A stretch of 64,000 nt of DNA from Atopsyche davidsoni. Its lineage: Eukaryota; Arthropoda; Insecta; Trichoptera; Hydrobiosidae. Position 1 is the stretch's first letter. Each line of letters begins with the position of its first letter. Positions 20,490 through 33,745 of the stretch are shown here, in pieces. The position numbers and the translations under genes were made by a program. Below the pieces are notes generated by a model. The model saw nothing but the letters and a program-made list of their open reading frames with translations, had not been told where the DNA came from and searched no databases. The stretch covers positions 6,672,501 through 6,736,500 of the forward strand of contig JAILWY010000015.1 of the NCBI GenBank assembly GCA_022113835.1, read 5' to 3'.

Positions 20490-23400
20490 GAGAATCCACC
20501 CTTTAAGGATTTACCTCATGACGCCGTTCAAAATGGTGGCCGCTTCGCTTGCATTGCACGGCTAAGTTTTTAAATTGAATTTCTAACAGCATATTATAAT
20601 AGGGCTAGACAAAATTAAAGTTTTTGTGTAACTTTCCGCAAAGCTAAGTGATATAAAATTTATTTATGTTTTGAATGTGAAAATTCTTTTCAACTATCCA
20701 TTCTCAGATTTATTTTATAATGTCAAATTATTTGGAAAATTTCAGACTTTTTAGACAAAATTTGATTGAGGCACCTGCAAAAAATAATTACTTTTTATGT
20801 CATTTTTCGTGTTAATTGATTATTTAAATGTTGTATGTATAAAAAAGCTTAATAAATAAAAATCCTCATTGATTGAAAATGGTTAATAATATATCATTGC
20901 TATATTATTTATGTTCATCCACGGAGGCCATTTTGTTTCCAACAATATCCAATATAGTGAGTTAATCCAGTGTAAGTGCAGGGGGACAACTGGGCTCAGT
21001 GACACAACTGCAACGTGTTTCGGCTTGACGTAATCTGCTTTTAAAAATTTAAAAATTACGCAAACCGGGAACATAAACTGAAAAATCCGAGCTCCCCATA
21101 CGGAGTGCGTTTCATTGACTTTGCTATTCAAACATTTTTGTTGTAAATATTTGATTGGTGCTATCAGAATCAGTCCAGTAATTAATGCGATGGGGTGAAT
21201 TAAAGCACTGGTGGATTTTATAAAGCCTCCATTGAAGCACATTTAGCTATTTTTGGATATAATGGCAACGCCATAGATACAGTGCAAAAAAAGAGAGGTT
21301 TCATTTATCACATATATTTTATATAAACTCACGGTTGTTATTTTAAGTCAACCATATTATGAGATATTCATAATTAAAAAAAATGTTTTGATCTCTCTAT
21401 GTAAAGTATATAATGCCATATTTCAAACGCCTGCTGTCTTAAGTGAACAGACCTTAACCCCATAAACTAGAACTAAGACCACATAAAATTCAGTTAATAC
21501 CATGAACACAAATGAGAGAGTCTTGTACAGAATGCGCAAAGAAAAAAAAACTCTTGGTGGTGGTAAAAAAGAGTAAGGAATCCAATTTTAGATATATTAT
21601 CAGAAATACCAAATACTGTATCTAGGAAAAAATCAAAGGAAAAAAAAACATTCTTAGCACGTGTGCTTTGTAAGTCAGATTTAAAATTGTTTCATATGAT
21701 AAAGTAAATGCCAAATACTTATCAACCAATTTATTGGTTTTTCATTAGCTTCATATTTCCAGAATTTATTAGCTCGGGGATCTTGCCCCCAGGCAATAAT
21801 GCTGAAAAGCAGCATCAAACTGCTTCGACGGTATAACTTCAAATACATCTTGACTAAGGTTTCTGCGAGAACTGAGGCTTTGATATCGACTCCCGTGGCA
21901 AAACATCCAGCTTTTTTGTGGACTAAATAATTCTACAGGTCTTGCTTCGAATTTCATAGAATCAATTTACCAGCTGCATATTGCCGGCATGGGGGTTGGG
22001 GGAGCCTCGCGGCGGGCACTCCACTCACGCTCACGATGCCCCCCCACTCACGCTCACGCCTTTGAAATACAAGATATCTAGAGAGGGTGTAACTTACATA
22101 TATTACAATATTCAATTACGTTTAAATTACATCGCGACGTATTCAGTGAGCACTCGAGATATATTTTAAAAACTATACCGCAGAGTGCTAATTTTGGTTC
22201 TAGTTTTAATTAAATATACAGGTGTTTCGAAATGTGTTGGAGACTTTTCAAAATGGTATTTTTATATTATAATTATATAAAATGGTATATTTCAAAAAAC
22301 TATTGTGTACATGATCACCAGACCAAGACATCATAGTTTTAACATATCAGGAGATAACGCCATACAAAATTTACGATTTTTTTATATTGCAGTAACCACG
22401 TATTAATGTCATGTTAAAAACCCTTTAAAAAGTTTGAAATCCACTTGTCATTTGTAGGATAAATTGGGAGGTTTCGACAACTACTCTAAGTGAAAATATC
22501 TTATGCTCATTAAGTCGATTCATGGTAACAATGTAAAAAAGTTTAGAAAAGTATTTATTTTATTTTGAACGTATTTATACATACATTGCCAAATAATAGG
22601 CAAAGAGCGATAACCAAAATCAGACCGTTCGTCTTGAAAAGCAGGTAGTAATAGAAATAGATTAATGAATTAAAAAAAAAACAGTATGATAAGAATACTT
22701 GATCTTTGATATCTACTTATAAAAAAGAGTATTATATATAATATATCTTTACGAACTCACGAAAAACTCAAGATTTCTTGGGGAGTTTCCCTTCTCTGGA
22801 GGTGCCGTGCGACTGCAGTCGCCATTGCTGCTTCCATATTACATTTCGTCGCCGTTTCTTTGTACCAATGCAATATTAAAATAAATAGAAATATGCAACG
22901 GAAAACTACACAAAAACCTGATTTCCTTACGAAGCCTCATGGGATATTGGAAACCATACATGCACCGAACAGGCAAAGGGAAAATTGATGCAATAATATT
23001 TTGCATAATGCACTTTGTTGGTATAAGTACTATTGGTGTAAGCAATATAAAGCAGCTGGCGTTAACTAAAACCTTTCAGTAAAAGCTAATGAATAAATTA
23101 TTAATTTGAAGATCTAGTGGTAATTATTTATTTATTGTAGAATTTATGTAAATTAAAATGTTCGATAGCTAAGAACGTTATAGTAAAACATATATAAATA
23201 GTTTTGAGCCGCATGTAGAAAGTAAGAAACCAAAAACTTATTAGTGAATGTTTCAAGCCAATAAAATAATATGAATTGTCTTTTCAGCGTAAATATAAAA
23301 TGGTTTGGTTAGGGGTTTCTTTTTCAATAAAAAAAGTACTGCTTACAAGTAAAAACAATTTTTTTTACAGGGGGGGAGAGGTATAGATTCTACAAAGAGC

Positions 23401-23995
23401 CATCTTTGTAGAACTGAGTACAAACGTGGATGTCAATAATAAACATTAAAGAATAATGGTAAATAAAATATACTGGATGTAAGTGACACTTTTTTAAAGA
23501 GGAAATGGTTTATAATTTTTTTTAAAAATGTGTGACCTTATTTTCTTAAAACAAACATAGCATGCGTAAGAATAAAACATCTTTCAGTGTTTATTGTGCG
23601 ATGATCAAAAAAATAATTTTTGAACTGAAATAATGTTGTCTTTGTGAAGAATAATTTGTGGTGAAGAATGCATTCACGATAATGCCTGAAATGTTGTAAT
23701 GTTATTGTTACAAGTGCTCTTGCCTTTTGCGAGAGACGTTTCAGGTCGTCATAGACCAACCAATCTTCTATCAAAATTCATGTAATTTGTATCCCGAAAT
23801 AGTTTACAAAGCAGATTTAAACTATTTGAGCAAATCCACGAAATATATTACTACAAGATGACTGCAGAATCAAATAAGCGTATAAATGCATAAGTGATCG
23901 TGAATGTTAATTTTATGTTTTATTAAATATAAATAAAATTATTTGTGTGCCAATAAAGTCCATACGGAATCAAGAACACATTTTTGTCATATATT
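20490..23995. other. AT-rich DNA, no recognised gene
   Basis: The minus strand at 20883-21242 holds a 119-codon frame starting with ATG, with hydrophobic stretches (IALITGLILIAPI) and no recognisable domain; it lies in slightly GC-richer DNA and could be an old element fragment. 21769-21957 (minus) is a 62-codon frame, also unknown. TATACAGGTGTTTCGAAATG at 22218 resembles a single transposon end. Nothing else supported. Confidence 0.35.
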
Positions 23996-23999
23996 TCAC

Positions 24000-24189
24000 A
24001 ACAATATGGCGGCGAACGAAACGCAGTGCGACTGTCAAGAATCGATTAGTGATAAATAAAACTACTGGATTATCTATTTAATAGTGTATTTAAGTTTGAA
24101 ACAAATAAAATTACACAGTGAATGTTTTAAAAGTAACGTGAGGTTATAGTGTGTGAAAATTTACCTTTAAAGCAGAAACGTCCCAGCAG
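24000..24189 (+). promoter_or_regulatory. candidate promoter and first exon
   Basis: CAATATGGCGGC at 24002-24013 is close to the YY1/TISU start element SAASATGGCGGC. ATG 24006 opens a 17-residue frame (MAANETQCDCQESISDK, stop 24057-24059). A near-consensus donor CAG|GTAAGTCTGAT lies at 24189/24190. A short leader with an upstream ORF and a strong donor is a plausible non-coding or short-coding first exon, but no downstream exon is identified. Confidence 0.25.
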
Positions 24190-25168
24190 GTAAGTCTGAT
24201 GCTGATGAAATGCACTCCAGAAATGACAGCTACAACTGTGAGTCAATGTATTATTTTCCTTTATTATATATCACACTTCGATTATGAATAAAATAAATTT
24301 ATAATATGCACAAGAAATGATTTTGTTTCTGTGAATCACTTAATAGGTCATTATGCGTTGGTTTCATATTGAAAGATTTCATACATTTTTAACACGAATT
24401 CACAAGCTATAGGCACTACGTATTGATATCTATATTCACATCTTTTATTATTTTCACTTGCATTTAACATTTATAACTGTTTGAGAATATTATGTGCACA
24501 TTTTCGTACTGATTAAAAAATGTTTGACGCGAGTAAACGAAGCGGCCTTCTCTCTTCTGATTGATAAATACAATGAAATAAACCGTTGCAACAATATTTA
24601 ACTCTCGTTCTATCGGTGGAGTTGTCATGCATATAAATATTTGCGAGTTGAAATAATTATGACATTTTATATTGCAATCATACCTTTTCGTTATAATATA
24701 AAAAATACTACGAATTTACCTTTTTTTTTAAAAATAATCTTTGTTAGCATGAAAACTATATAAATGCGTATAGTGTTTTATTCCTTGTATGGACGCTACT
24801 AGTAACAATTTGTCTAGGTTAAGTAGTCGCATTTTAGTGTAGATGCAGTTTTAGATCTAAACGTATTTCAAGATCAATGCTGCTTTATTATTAATATCGG
24901 TTTAATCAAAGGGACCGATTCGAAAATTTCTGCCAAAAAATCTCAACTCCCTCTCGCTTTTATTTCATTTGCAGCCAAGACTATTTTGTGAGCAAATTTC
25001 TCGTTCAGCTTAAGTAAGTTCAAATATTTTGTAGTGAGTATTCTCATATAAAAAAATAGCATCACAAAATAAACAAGTGTTACATGAAATATGCACGTTA
25101 ACTTTTAAACTTGAAAGTTTTCTTGTGTTTCTTTTGACTTTTTTCAACTGGGGGGTGCAAATAAAGCT
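24190..25168. other. AT-rich intergenic DNA
   Basis: Nothing recognisable. Confidence 0.4.
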
Positions 25169-25385
25169 TAATAGAGGTGATCAAACAGCGCAAGTGCAAT
25201 TGGGCCGGGGGTGAGGATGCTGCGGGGGCGGAGGCCAGAAAGTGCAGAAAATTCATAAAGGGGCTCCTACACGGTGCAAATTTACTTTGCAATTTCGAGT
25301 CGGCCGGCGTGGCGGCGCTCGGCGACCGTGTTGGGCGACCCCTGCCCTCGCCGAATTACAAATGCAACCGAGCGCCAAAGACACA
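25169..25385. other. GC-rich island
   Basis: One of the GC-richest blocks of the region, with GCGGGGGCGGAGGCC, GTCGGCCGGCGTGGCGGCG and ATTCATAAAG. Several overlapping frames of 64-83 codons exist on both strands, as expected from composition. It may be a CpG island or conserved non-coding element. Confidence 0.3.
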
Positions 25386-25609
25386 GAAAGCCACCGAATA
25401 TTTTAGCACAACCTTTTCAGACTTTTAACCTCACATACACACACACAGATACACCCATGCTATTTTCTAAACTTAATGTTTCTTTCATCCCTTTTCGATG
25501 ATTTTATATTCATATACGTTCATGAGGTTCTCAGCATTTTTTTTTGAACTACCTACCTTGATATCTTATATACATCAACGTGAGATAGTTTGACGATATA
25601 ATATTATTT

Positions 25610-25690
25610 ATCTGGTGCTTCTTTGCGACCATCTCACTGAATATTTACTTCGAATATAGTGTAGTGGTAGTTCTAATATATATTGCTTAA
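25610..25690 (-). mobile_element. R2 family 3' fragment
   Basis: CTTTGCGACCATCTCACTGA and then AGTGTAGTGG match the reverse complement of the R2 3' end (compare 30001-30080). Heavily truncated. Confidence 0.45.
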
Positions 25691-25807
25691 AGAACCATAT
25701 AAACCTTGCTTTATTTTTTTAATTGAAATGCTCTCCACGAAGTTCATAGTGTATTATCAATACCATCAAAATTTCTTGAGTGTTGAGCTGCTTTGTATAT
25801 TCGGTAC

Positions 25808-25845
25808 TCCAACGTTTCGGTCCCCGCGCTGCGACCATCTTCAAG
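25808..25845 (-). ncRNA. near-intact hammerhead-like motif
   Basis: The minus strand reads TTGAAGA, TGGTCGCAGCGCGGGGACC, GAAAC, GTTGG. The first core differs from CUGANGA only at C3 (U instead of C). Stem II pairs GGTC with GACC, plus further pairs, and the GAAAC core is exact. C3 is normally essential, so activity is doubtful. Best-preserved first core among the five motifs in this window. Confidence 0.55.
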
Positions 25846-25899
25846 GATTGCGGTTGTGTTTTTTTTTTTATACTATTTAAATCAGATTTATTATTTGTG

Positions 25900-26690
25900 C
25901 TTCATATGGTCGTTTTTAAAGGCTTCTCGTGGGCACCCAGACCCGTTGCCGGCGGGCACGTCGGCCCGCGGCAGCTTGCAGAGGATATTGCGCTGTGCCA
26001 CGGAGCTAAATTGCGCAAAGACTTGGGGAAAAAGAACGCCTCGGTAGCCAATGTTGTTTTGTACAATTCCATTGTATTAAATGAATTCGCGACGGGAAAT
26101 TTTAAGCCAAACTTGATATTTTCGTTGTTATTTTAATATTCATAATTCAACAGCTGCTTGAGAGGCGAAAATGTGCCCGGACTTATATCAAACCAAAATA
26201 AATACCATCATAAAGATATGATTCTTTATTTGTGCATAAATGTATCGCAGTAGAAGCACTATAAGAATATTTTTTAAGTTTTTTTAAAATTTAAATAAAT
26301 TGATATATCTTGTCAAATGTTCCTATTCCAATGAGTTATTTTTCGATTAAAAAACAATTTTTCAGAATCAGTTAGCGCAAGCAGTCTAAATTAATCAACA
26401 CTGTACAAAAAACATCAAAATGAAAAATGAAAACAAACCAAATCGATATGTACAAAAAGCGGAAAAAAGTGTAACAAATCGTACACAATGATTCACACCA
26501 AATCATCCGATGTCCATACAAAAGTTCCTGAACATTTATCATTTATTAAAGCCTCTCCGCGCGCCGCCACTGGCACCCATCAATTATTTAAAGCCACCGC
26601 GAGCCGCCCATGGACGTTACCTGTTAATATGAAGAATGATTGATATTGAGGGCGCAAACTGTGCGCCGATTGGTTCAATTACTTTAATGG
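25900..26690. other. two GC-richer islands
   Basis: 25925-26045 contains CCCGTTGCCGGCGGGCACG and GGCCCGCGGCAGC. 26560-26680 contains CTCCGCGCGCCGCC, GCCACCGCGAGCCGCC and CAATTA/ATTGATT words. A 118-codon plus-strand frame covers the first but has no recognisable domain. Possible conserved non-coding DNA. Confidence 0.3.
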
Positions 26691-29600
26691 AATATAAAAA
26701 AAAAAATGGAATTATTTCTAGATTGTTTTATTGATACAAACCATTTCAATTTAAAAAAAAAACATAACATAGTACATGTACGATTAATATGTTTATCTTT
26801 TTAATAATGTATTGGTAATAGTAAAGAGAAAAATCAAATTTTTTGATGATTCTCAAATTATAAAATTGACATGTTTCTATTCCTTTTTTTTTGATACTTC
26901 CTTATTATATTATTTTCTTTTTTAATTTATTATGTCGTTATTAATAAATCTTATTATTCGAAAATATTAGAAATGAAGCAGCAGCGGCGCACAGCTCTAG
27001 TAAAAAAATTACATTGCGTATACACCTCTTAACTTGGATCGGGCGAACCGATTTTGCACAAACACGATTACTTAACTTTACTTAAACTTTTATACTGATA
27101 AACTAGTTTAAAAATTGCATTAACTTTATGCAGCAACTTAAAAAAAATAACTTTAAAAGAAATTTAAAAAAATTCGTGAGAGTAATCGAATTTATTTCGA
27201 TTAGTTATAAAGTATTTTATTACTAACCTATAAATTATAATAACTTCAAGAGCAAATATAATAAAATCTTATTTTGAGGGAAAAGAGCCAAATGCATAAA
27301 GAAAAAATATAAAAAGTAATATTATGGATTCAATTCATTTGTTCTGAATTCCGTTGTTGTTTTTTTATACTTGCTTGAAAACAACTTTAATTAATTTCTA
27401 ATTATATTATGAAATCTTAAAATATATATTAATTATGAATTTTTCATGTAAACCACAAAAATCATGATTCGGCTCATTTTAGTGTTATGTTATATAATGA
27501 GTATTCTTAAACGATATCCATGACTATTGAATATCACTTAAATTTTTCATAAAAGCTTTTATAAAACACACAATGTCAAATTAATGGAAAACACGAAAAA
27601 AAAGCTATTTTAATAAAATCTAATTTGTGCCAGTCTATTAATACGGAAAAATCAATTTAAAGGTTTAAAAACAGAGCATCGATTGATCGGTCGCTTATAT
27701 TTTTTGTTTATGTGCTTTATAAAAACTGAGGGGAGGCAGGGGCAATTTGTATTCATGCCCACCGGCCCTATTGCCCGACAAATGACCCCTCTCTCCCTCG
27801 AAAAAAAAATGGAAAAATGGAGGTTTTTCCGATTGTTTATGGGAAGGAATGATAAAATTTGATTGATGAGGTAGAGTTATTGATGGGTTGGTATTGTTTT
27901 ATTTTTTTATCCATTCATTTTCACTGTATTATCTTTTAAAAGAAACGCTAAATCGAATCGGCTATGTTTTTTTGGGGATATCTTAGAGACTACCCTCCTG
28001 AATTAACCGTCATTTATTAATTGATTTTATTATTACCATCATGAAATCAATGATGTACTGTAAATTTAATTTTTACTTGCCTAGTACATATTTAAAATGA
28101 TCCAGTTTAAAAAAATTAATTGATAATCTAATCTATATAAATCTACATATAAGTTCATCGTAAACAGAAGCACCGGTAGACTGCCGCTTAAGCTATGCTG
28201 GTTAAATTCATATCTTTTTGAGTCGACTATATGATTGCTTGGTTTTCATTTTATTTATCTTAAATACCACATTTACTTAAAACCCAAGCACTTTTTAATT
28301 AAAAAAAAAGCTGTGATTACAATAATTGCAATAAATATGATTTTAGTTCAAAGTTTAATTAATTGGAAATTGATCATTTTTATGCGAAATCAGTGGTTTT
28401 AACTGGTTGGTACTAAATTATTATGGCACTATCTCTTTCTAAAAAATTCATACTAAAGCGTGAGATGGATATTTTATCTCACATCCTTTATTTAAAAGAT
28501 TTTAATGTTACATGTATGCGTATTTAAACACTAAGTTTTATTATTTAATTTAAAAATTATTTTGCTACCTTCGTGACTTTACTTTTATCATAAATGACTT
28601 ATTCAAAGCCGAGCTTCTCGATTTTTTTCAATATGTAATATAGTTTGTATCGAAATACATTGACATGGCAGACTTTAAAAATAATTTTTATTCAAATAAC
28701 GTGAATCTTAAGTCATCAAATATTTTTTTCTCGGTCAAGTTTTCGATTTTTCTGTGAATTTGGATCGGTTAATTTCGGAAAATGGTGGTTTGACACAGAG
28801 CTGATGGAATGAAATGGTTTTCTGGATGCGTGACCAGACGGTTTTGATTCCCCGATATCCAGTTGATAAAAGAAATTGATTATTAATGTGTTCGGACGCT
28901 GATATCTTTTAAAAAGCTTTGTAATGAATTCTACGATTGCGTTTTTTATAGAATTTTAGAAATAAGATTTTTTTCGGTTTTCTAGGTTAATGATTTAAAA
29001 TCACCAAAACCATTTTAAAAAAAACCAATAAAATACTATTTTTATTTTAAGTTACTATTGTTTCCATTTTTTGTTAACTCAATGTTTAATTAAATTAAAT
29101 GAGTAAAAACTCATTGATCAATAATCCAAGGACCGGAAAGGCATTTTATAATAAATTTAAATAAACCGTATCATAACTTATTATTGGTCTTTTTTTTATT
29201 AATAAATTTCAAGAAACAAGGATGTTATGTATATAAATATATATATTTATTCTTGTTTAAGTAAGATCTTATTCGCTTATTAATTTTTGTTCTTGTATAA
29301 ATACCTGGGAGAAAATATTTATTAAGAATTTATTATCTCCGATTATATAGAAAAATAGTAAATGCTTTAGGGAATAACGCAGATGTGTATGTAATTTTTA
29401 TCCTCAAACATATATTCATTTTTCTATTTAATAAGGAGCTTAACTTTTTCACTCAAGTTTTCTATGATGTAAAATAACAATAGTAGGCTTTATGTGTAAC
29501 ACTACTCAGACAAAACATACTTTTTTAAATTAAAATATTTAAATTCATTTGATATTAACAACAAGTTTCAACTGATATTTTTTGAAAATAATGCATGTTT

Positions 29601-29988
29601 TGGAAAGACAAAGATTAATAAAATTAATTACTCATTATTGGATTTCCTCAATCCAAAACATTAAATATAAATAACAAAAGTTTAATAACAGTAAAATACA
29701 TATTAAAATTATTAATCAATATTTAAACTTCACCACATAATTTAAATTTACTATGAAATCTATTAATAAAGTAATATTACTTTGAAACCGAGTCAAAGTC
29801 AAATTGTTAATAATTTATTCAATTGGGATATAAAATAAATTCAGTTGCTTCGTTTTCGAAATAATATACATTAAAATGTAAAATATAATAAACATGTGTG
29901 AATCAACATGAGAACTGCTCATAATTTATCATTAATCTTCAATAAAAAAGCATTTCACTAAGAATTGAAACTTATTCAAGATTTAACC
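26690..29988. other. long AT-rich stretch
   Basis: No gene or repeat recognised over 3.3 kb. Small GC-richer patches occur at 27725-27800 (GGGGCAATTTGTATTCATGC) and 28790-28870. Confidence 0.5.
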
Positions 29989-29989
29989 A

Positions 29990-30500
29990 ACCTTTTAGGA
30001 GATTGGCGACCATCTATTTGAGCATATATTTAAGCTGAGCCAGTATTCATGTTTTATTAGGAAAAATAGTGTAGTGGGTCCTTCAACACCGCAGTTTTAT
30101 ATTTGAAAGAAAAGTCCACGTATTGATATTGCCCAATAGCATTATTAAATAATCTTACTAATATGATTAGGCACATTGAAAATGATTTAAAGAATTTTTA
30201 GAAAAATATAATTGTGACTTGTGTAGGATGTTTCTGAGAGTGTCTTTATTATCTTTATCATATTAGTAAGTAATATAAACTTGTACAAGTAATTAAAACG
30301 CACTTGATTGACGTTCAATCTACAAAATAGACATACATATTATATAATATTTTTTTTACCAAGCTCTTGCGTTTAGATCTGATACTCTTTCTGCAGCAGG
30401 CTGCAGAGACAATCCAGAGCACATCCCTTCACAATCATTCCAAATCCACAACTTCATTATCGTTTTAAGTATACGCTTAGGGAACAGATTACCAGCCATG
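29990..30500 (-). mobile_element. R2 family copy, split by a later insertion
   Basis: 29990-30154 and 30337-30500 together align with the reverse complement of the 40.3-kb copy and collinearly with the 34.9-kb copy. Landmarks are TTGGCGACCATC, AAAATAGTGTAGTGGGTCC, GCCCAATAGCA, then CTGCAGCAGGCTGCAGAGAC and CTTCACAATCATTCCAAATC. The two halves are separated by the TIR-SINE copy at 30155-30336, which is therefore younger. Confidence 0.7.
30155..30336. mobile_element. TIR-SINE short copy nested in R2
   Basis: It starts TTACTAATATGATTAGGCAC and ends with GATTGACGTTCAATC..TACAAAATAGACATAC. The tRNA-like centre is lost, leaving remnants of both arms (ATTGTGACTTGTGTAGGAT, TTTCTGAGAGTGTC). The flanks ATTATTAAATAATC and ATATTATATAATAT are a worn ~13-bp target duplication. 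The paralogous R2 copy at 35.02-35.05 kb has this site once, as AATATTATATAATC, with no insert. Confidence 0.75.
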
Positions 30501-30599
30501 CATAACCAAAAAAATGAGTGTTTTAGAAAAAGTGTCTTAAGTAACATTTTGCGTTTTAAATACGACTGTGCTTTTTTTACCTGTTTTTTTTTTTGGAAT

Positions 30600-30750
30600 A
30601 TTTAATTAAATTCCGGTGGCCCCAGGTTGGGAACCACTGGAGCCGGTCGGTGGTGGATTCCTCCTCTACCAGCCGATCCATCACGCGGTGCAAAAACTTT
30701 AGCAGGCGCGGGACCCGGCGGGGCCTGGACTCCGCGAGGACTCATCAATT
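30600..30750. other. GC-rich block with a hAT-like terminus
   Basis: CCCCAGGTTGGGAACCACTG at 30620-30639 is the reverse complement of the CAGTGGTTCCCAACC..GGGG type of end typical of hAT elements. No matching left end was found. The GC-rich continuation includes GCAGGCGCGGGACCCGGCGG. No coding domain recognised. Confidence 0.4.
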
Positions 30751-31039
30751 TCAATTTTGAGCCCAGCGATTCGTTATGTTCCTCGCAAATTGTAATTCCA
30801 AAGAGAAATTACCTTATTTCTATTATTCTTAATAATTTACTATAAATACGGTCAATACACCCTCTAATATACATGAAATACAAAACACATATCTGGTATA
30901 CGTGTATATTTACACATGACTTTTGATTATACACGTGTGCTATAAACTGACTAGGTCACAAGAGTATTTAATTATTAAAATACTATATCGTTTTCTATTA
31001 AGCTAAATTCTTTATTATTAAAAACATTATAATAAATAT

Positions 31040-31140
31040 ATCAGTTTAGTCATGCATCTGATGATAATTTCAATAAACTCAAAAGTGAAGACAAAAATAC
31101 AAAGTACCACCATTCAAATTCCTTGTCCCTCAACAATAAT
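31040..31140 (+). mobile_element. fragment paired with 37.1-kb element
   Basis: CAATAAACTCAAAAGTGAAG, ACAAAAATACAAAGTAC and CCTTGTCCCTCAACAA are the reverse complement of a 37127-37215 segment. Position next to the 37.2-kb hammerhead-like motif suggests part of the same retroelement family. Confidence 0.5.
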
Positions 31141-33518
31141 AAATATACAATGTTTTAAAAAATAACTGCAGTGTTTTAAGACTTTGCCACTTGAATTCTA
31201 AAAATGTTCACAAACCTCGGAGTTTGCGAAAAGTTTGGCGATGTCGCTATGAGGTGTAAGAGCTCTCACTGCTCTGAGTCTCTAAATAAATACGATTATT
31301 TAAAATCACATTCGGTTAATATTATTAACCTTGTCTTAATTTATTGCCTAAAATTTTACTTTTGACTTTTCCAAAACAGGTACTTTTTTTGGCGATACAT
31401 TTTTTTAAACTTATTTAATTGTTTAGATTATATGCTTTATTCAAAATGCACATTATTTTTAACTTTCAGCTGAGTGAATAATTATATATTTAACTAAAAA
31501 TGAATTATTTTAATCGATTCATGTCTTTGTTTTGTAATTAAATCTACCTTAAACAAAAAGCCAGCTTGTTATACATTCCATTAAAAAAAAACCATTATGC
31601 AAGATAACGTAATTTCGACGTCATGAAAAAATATTTTTTTAACGACATAGTTAAAGGATCAAGATTAAAACTAAAAAGTTATTACTTTAGATCAAATTCT
31701 TTAGCTTGTGTTTATCGATTACTACCTCTTTAATAAATTTATGCCATACCCACTTTTCGAGTCTTTCATACATTATCTTAACCATAATAATTATATTTCT
31801 ATCATATTACGTGTTCATGTATTTCAATTTGCATTTTTTATATTTTAATATCTGCGCGGTTTTTTAATAAAAACATAACATTTTTCAATTAAAATATAAC
31901 AAATCTATATTGTTAGTTATTTTCACTATCGAAATGTTTTCACACGTTATCTGCTGGTAAAATTTTTGTAATCCTCTCATATGCGGTTGCGATTGTATAT
32001 CCCGTTATTTCAATAAAATTAATAAATATTAAGCTAACTTTATTGAGAGATTTCAATATAAATTTAACATCAAAGTTTTGTGGCTTTACATTTTATTAAT
32101 AAACATTATTTTATACAAATTTATTTTACGCGTTTTTTTAAATCAATGTTTTAGTTTTTGAAAATTTGATAATTACAAAACAATTTAGTGTATATAGAGA
32201 TCAAATACCTGTACTTAAATTTTTATGTTTATACCTTTTGATTACAAACACGAGCAGGCAAAGAAAATTAAAAGTATTTGAACGATGTGAGGTCCACCAT
32301 AAGACCTATTGATCGGTGCTTTTAGACGAGTAGAGCACAAAGGCTTGCAACAAGGTTGCAACGACCTGATCTGATAAGAAAAACAGAAATATATAATAAT
32401 TACTTTGTGAATAAAAAATAACAAAAAACGTTATAACTCTATAACTGTTAATTTTTTTAGAACTCTGAAGAGGGTTGTATAATTATTAATTATTTAAAAC
32501 CTGCAAAATATTAATTAGTACCTGACAAACAAAACCAGGCAATATTAATTAATCTAGAATATGCATGTCAAACGACTGGGCTGATGTGAATATGGCCGCA
32601 GATACCGTCGCAATGGATTCATTTCAATCCCAAATTGAAATGTTTTCATTTGAAGTCGCCATGCATATGACCTCCTTTCTACTTGCAAATGCAAACACAC
32701 CATTCATGGATATCTATTGAGGTTTACACGAACTCTATTGGCAAAGCTCTAAGTCATACATCACTTATAGAAATCAATGTTTAAGTTTGTTTGGTTACCT
32801 TGGCAATTCATTTGCTCTCTTGCAAGCTTACTCTATACTACTATTTTTGTATTGAATAGTATGAATAACGTATCTATGATATTTTCAGCACTATCAAACT
32901 AAGTCTAAGATGCGATATTCAATAAATTATTTTGAACTAAACCAAAGCAGGAAGGGTAGTTCAAATATATCGGTTGGGAAATCAAATCAAATGACGTGGA
33001 TAATTTTTTGGACATTTCAAAGATTTTTTTGAACAAATTATAATAAATACAAAGTAAAGCGTCAATCTGATTGGACGCATTTTTTATAATATTATTATTT
33101 TTATATAATGAGATGTTTATTTGGTAGCACTTTATTACTTGCATTCTCTTATATCATGTGTTTTTATTTTTTATAATGTCTATTCTCTTTGGGCTCTTAA
33201 AAGCATCATCGAATAAGTGTGCTATTTAAAGAACTTCACTACATTCATTGGAAAAATAGTAATATAATATAATTATATTGTACCGTTTTCTAGATTATAG
33301 CATGTTTTGAATAAAAAAATTTTTTTTAAATGTGTGTAAATATACTTCAGGAGTTTTTTCACATAAAAGTTTCTTTCAATTAAACCAAAAAAAAATCGTG
33401 TTTGATAAATCTATCAGCATCGAAAAACCATCCATTATTCAATTTTAATTTGCAGATACAATCGAATTGTCAGTTCTCAACAAAGGTAGGGTTGTATAAA
33501 AATAGAGGCTTGTTGTTT
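31141..33518. other. AT-rich DNA with a short hairpin
   Basis: CATTTCAAT at 32620-32628 pairs with ATTGAAATG at 32634-32642 across a 5-nt loop. It sits in a 32480-32720 block with ATATGCATGTCAAAC, GCCATGCATATG and TTGCAAATGCAAAC, words similar to POU/octamer sites. No gene recognised. Confidence 0.35.
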
Positions 33519-33745
33519 TAAGTGGGGTGTATTCCCCCTATAGCTTTGCGGGTCCCACAGTACTAACAATCGGCCCGCGAAACAATTTTAAAACAGCCCG
33601 CCATTTTGTTGTTGTTATTGATGGAGAATTTTAAAACAAAAGAAGGTAGAGCGCGCCCTTTCAGGCGTAATTTGTTTTTTCACCGCTTCCGGGGCGGTGA
33701 TCTTCGATCAAGACAACTCGCCTAGACCGCTCAAAAAACCCTCCA
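33519..33745. other. GC-richer island
   Basis: Contains CGGCCCGCGAAAC, ACAGCCCGCCATTTTGTTG and CCGGGGCGGTGATCTTCGAT. The GCCATTTT words resemble YY1-type sites. Function unknown. Confidence 0.25.

Noticed and set aside
20883..21242. 119-codon minus-strand frame as a gene
   Set aside because: No recognised domain, no splice or promoter support, and chance frames of this size are expected in a 64-kb window. Listed only inside the region entry.
22218..22240. Transposon end (TATACAGGTGTTTCGAAATG)
   Set aside because: A single short motif with no matching partner.
25780..26136. 118-codon plus-strand frame as a gene
   Set aside because: It runs through a hammerhead-like repeat and a GC-rich island; two other frames are open over the same stretch, which is a compositional effect.
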